Positions 37,564-38,026 of a DNA stretch of 38,026 bases are shown in pieces. Below the pieces are notes generated by a model, which saw only the letters and a list, made by a program, of their open reading frames with translations, did not search any database and had not been told where the DNA came from. Where the stretch lies: positions 1 to 38,026 of the forward strand of contig JANMQK010000258.1 of NCBI GenBank assembly GCA_031370485.1, read 5' to 3'. This DNA comes from JANMQK01 sp031370485. GTDB taxonomy: Bacteria; Acidobacteriota; Polarisedimenticolia; Gp22-AA2. How positions within the stretch are numbered: position 1 is the stretch's first letter; each line of letters begins with the position of its first letter. A program made the position numbers and the translations under genes.

Positions 37564-38026
37564 TCAGCTTCGGGGCGGAGGAGTGGTCGCCGGGATCCTG
37601 CCGTCGTCCGGGGCGTGGGCGTCGCGCGGACCGGCTTGCACGCCCGGAGCGACCTGCTCCGCGCGCACTACAAGGCGCTCTGGCGCCTTGCCGACGTAAT
37701 CAATCGGGTAGCAGGTGACGAGTGTCAGGAGCGCCCGGGAGGAGTGGGCCAGGAGACTTGTGTCGTTGGCGGGCACGATTTCGACCGACCGGACCTGGTA
37801 GCGGGTGGGCCCGGCCAGGTCTTCAACCTCGACAAGGTCGCCTGCCCGGATCGAGGCGAGCCGGCCGAGGGGGCCGTCGCGGTGGCCGGCGATGATGCAG
37901 TTGTCGGGCGTCCCGGGAAACGCGCTTCCTTCCATGTGCCCCGGCCCCCGGAGCAGCGTGCCGTGGTCGGTCCCTTCGGCCACCACGACGTCGAGATCGA
38001 TTCGCGGAATCCGCAGGCGCGCCATC
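37564..38026 (-). CDS. Class D-like sortase, C-terminal part (window edge)
   Basis: The 153 visible residues form nearly the whole sortase domain: LRIPRIDLDVVVAEGTDHGT, GPGHMEGSAFPGTPDNCIIA leading to the catalytic H48 in AGHRDGP, C105 in TLVTCYP and R117 in APERLVV. The transmembrane N-terminus lies beyond the right edge, so ATG 38025 is probably internal. The Pro/Arg-rich tail (about 126-153) is extra. Sortases cleave sorting signals and attach proteins to cell-wall or other amines; class D-type enzymes also occur in Gram-negative phyla. No sorting-signal substrate is encoded in the window. It lies 155 bases upstream-to-downstream of the diheme cytochrome gene on the same strand. Confidence 0.88.
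   Translation of the reverse strand, partial: MARLRIPRIDLDVVVAEGTDHGTLLRGPGHMEGSAFPGTPDNCIIAGHRDGPLGRLASIRAGDLVEVEDLAGPTRYQVRSVEIVPANDTSLLAHSSRALLTLVTCYPIDYVGKAPERLVVRAEQVAPGVQAGPRDAHAPDDGRIPATTPPPRS

Overview
This 38-kb window is high-GC chromosomal DNA, densely packed with genes and free of insertion sequences, CRISPR arrays, tRNAs or rRNAs. The gene content suggests an environmental, Gram-negative-type bacterium, most plausibly Acidobacteriota. Pointers are many lipoproteins, a two-gene ergothioneine locus, MglA/MglB, a DUF5818-like protein, multiheme cytochrome–TPR proteins next to a CRTAC1/ASPIC-UnbV protein, and a cytochrome of the reaction-centre-subunit-like type fused to TPR. The taxonomic call is inference; no rRNA is present to confirm it. 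Promoters resemble sigma-70 sites (TTGACA-N18-TATAAT before rplU), several genes look leaderless, co-directional genes often overlap by ATGA or GTGA, and only one convincing intrinsic terminator was found. No stretch longer than about 260 bases lacks a gene.

Layout. 1-510: rplU-rpmA ribosomal protein operon (minus). 671-6933: plus-strand run with egtB-egtD (ergothioneine), a DUF427 protein, a small secreted Cys-rich protein, a DUF885 metallopeptidase, a collapsed tricorn-protease pseudogene and a PhyH-like oxygenase. 7034-11517: a GT39-like membrane glycosyltransferase fused to TPRs, mglB-mglA (polarity GTPase and its partner), a Cys-cluster protein, a lone response-regulator receiver and a small conserved protein. 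11654-14282: an aminotransferase converging on a CCA-adding-type tRNA nucleotidyltransferase. 14523-18004: a solute-binding lipoprotein translationally coupled to a hybrid histidine kinase. 18118-23304: a DUF5818-like protein with its own promoter and terminator, then a membrane-anchored pentaheme cytochrome-TPR protein coupled to a CRTAC1 lipoprotein.

23336-26649: a stand-alone HExxH (mod_HExxH) protein, of a family known as peptide-modification domains in RiPP pathways, diverges from a TPR membrane protein across an 18-bp spacer; two small charged proteins follow. 26652-29182 (minus): operon crcB - DUF190 - MauE-like - thioredoxin-like. 29300-32702 (plus): secreted protein, lipoprotein, RidA-family protein, peptidase E and a GNAT acetyltransferase. 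32719-35228 (minus): Yip1-like membrane protein, SWIB-domain protein, a channel-like two-TM protein and a methyltransferase. 35337-38026: DoxX protein, a lipoprotein, a frameshifted diheme cytochrome-TPR gene and the C-terminal part of a class D-like sortase.

The recurring themes are envelope redox chemistry (cytochromes, MauE plus thioredoxin-like protein, DoxX), low-molecular-weight thiol and oxidant handling (ergothioneine), and signalling at the envelope. The best candidates for something under-described are the HExxH protein with its 18-bp bidirectional promoter, the cytochrome-TPR/CRTAC1 pair, and the binding-lipoprotein/hybrid-kinase pair.
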